From: Chitinophagaceae bacterium
GTDB lineage: Bacteria; Bacteroidota; Bacteroidia; Chitinophagales; Chitinophagaceae
Reading direction: 5' to 3'
Assembly: GCA_003151295.1 (NCBI GenBank)
Contig: PLXD01000651.1
Location: 1,577-8,104, forward strand
DNA length: 6,528 bases
Shown in pieces: positions 6,101-6,528 of the stretch. Below the pieces are notes generated by a model. That model was given only the letters and a program-made list of their open reading frames with translations. It was not told the DNA's origin and did not search any database. The translations under genes and the position numbers were made by a program. Every line of letters begins with the position of its first letter. Positions within the stretch are counted from its first letter, which is position 1.

Positions 6101-6157
6101 CTATTGTCTCAAATTATTTCCTATAGCGTAGACAGGTATTCTAAATAATTACTCTTT

Positions 6158-6528
6158 ATGCAAGCCATCGTCGACTGTAACAGCTTCTATTGCTCCTGCG
6201 AGCGGCTATTCCGGCCCGATCTCCGGGAGCGGCCCGTAGTGGTGTTGAGCAACAATGACGGTTGTATCATCTCGCGCAGCGATGAGGCAAAAAAACTGGG
6301 CGTGGGAATGGCAGGTCCTTATTTTAAAGCGAAGCATCTGATTGAAAAGAACGACGTTGCGGCCTTTTCTTCCAATTACCATCTCTATGGAGATCTGAGC
6401 CGGCGGGTGATGGATACGCTGCGAATACTGACAGAGCATACGGAAGAGCATAGAAAAGTAGAAGTCTACTCCGTCGACGAAGCCTTCCTGGATCTCAGCA
6501 ATACCCCACAGGATCAGTTGTCCGAATG
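6158..6528 (+). CDS. umuC: UmuC-like Y-family DNA polymerase (5' part, runs off window)
   Basis: The first 123 codons of a Y-family translesion polymerase are present; the gene continues past the right edge (the full family length is about 420 residues). The N-terminus MQAIVDCNSFYCSCERLFRP carries the metal-binding Asp6 and the steric-gate position Tyr11. PVVVLSNNDGCIISRSDEAK, GPYFKAK, FSSNYHLYGDLSRRVM and the second metal site EVYSVDEAFLD (Asp107, Glu108) follow as in E. coli UmuC. No Shine-Dalgarno is obvious. With the UmuD-like protein upstream it should form the pol V complex that copies damaged templates. The spacer from umuD contains no convincing promoter, so the two genes are probably transcribed together. 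The C-terminal part, with any beta-clamp-binding motif, cannot be seen. Confidence 0.95.
   Translation, partial: MQAIVDCNSFYCSCERLFRPDLRERPVVVLSNNDGCIISRSDEAKKLGVGMAGPYFKAKHLIEKNDVAAFSSNYHLYGDLSRRVMDTLRILTEHTEEHRKVEVYSVDEAFLDLSNTPQDQLSE

Noticed and set aside
6112..6150. 8-bp inverted repeat AATTATTT / AAATAATT in the umuD-umuC spacer
   Set aside because: It is only A and T with a 23-base gap and no T-run placement for a terminator; probably chance in AT-rich spacer.
1..6528. E. coli-type or Bacillus-type LexA boxes, CRISPR arrays, tRNA/rRNA genes, insertion sequences
   Set aside because: I looked in the spacers and found no CTGT-N8-ACAG or GAAC-N4-GTTC site, no regular repeat-spacer array, no transposase and no tRNA-like fold by eye.

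Overview
The window looks like chromosomal DNA of a Bacteroidota member, most likely a Chitinophagaceae-type organism. The clues are a relic of an outer-membrane beta-barrel (TonB-receptor-like) gene of the type abundant in that phylum, starts without clear Shine-Dalgarno sequences, AT-rich intergenic spacers, and the style of the proteins. The taxonomic call is inference from gene content only.

Layout. Bases 1-125 hold the 3' end of an unidentified membrane-protein gene (+). At 206-436 (+) lies a 76-residue membrane protein with a C-terminal SHOCT domain. At 623-1954 (+) is an exported, probably lipid-anchored, glucose/sorbosone dehydrogenase-type beta-propeller protein. Bases 1955-2995 contain no intact gene. 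They are a patchwork of gene debris, all readable on the minus strand: an internally deleted outer-membrane receptor (2001-2735), a short piece of an AAA-type ATPase (2838-2909) that coincides with a near-perfect 26-bp palindrome, and the first 13 codons of an AlbA_2/Schlafen-type ATP-binding gene ending in a stop (2935-2976).

From 2996 to the right edge the window is dense with apparently intact genes whose context suggests nucleic-acid damage or repair. On the minus strand, in transcription order, are two paralogous 2H-phosphoesterase (2'-5' RNA ligase superfamily) genes (4928-5554, then 4145-4810) and a PA0069-family radical SAM gene related to spore photoproduct lyase (2996-4078). Divergently on the plus strand are umuD (5666-6100) and the start of umuC (6158 to the edge), the two subunits of the error-prone DNA polymerase V system. 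The 111-bp divergent spacer (5555-5665) carries a 17-bp TACTAA-N5-TTAGTA inverted repeat that could be a shared damage-responsive operator.

Main points to re-examine: (1) the UmuD homologue keeps the catalytic serine, but an arginine stands where the catalytic lysine is expected, and its predicted cleavage bond is Thr-Gly; (2) one of the two 2H phosphoesterases has lost the second His-x-Thr motif (Tyr-Leu-Ser instead) while its neighbour keeps both; (3) the pairing of a photolyase-like radical SAM protein and tandem 2H enzymes with umuDC may be a functional damage-response cluster; (4) the gene-fragment graveyard at 1955-2995. No RNA gene, CRISPR array or insertion sequence was recognised.
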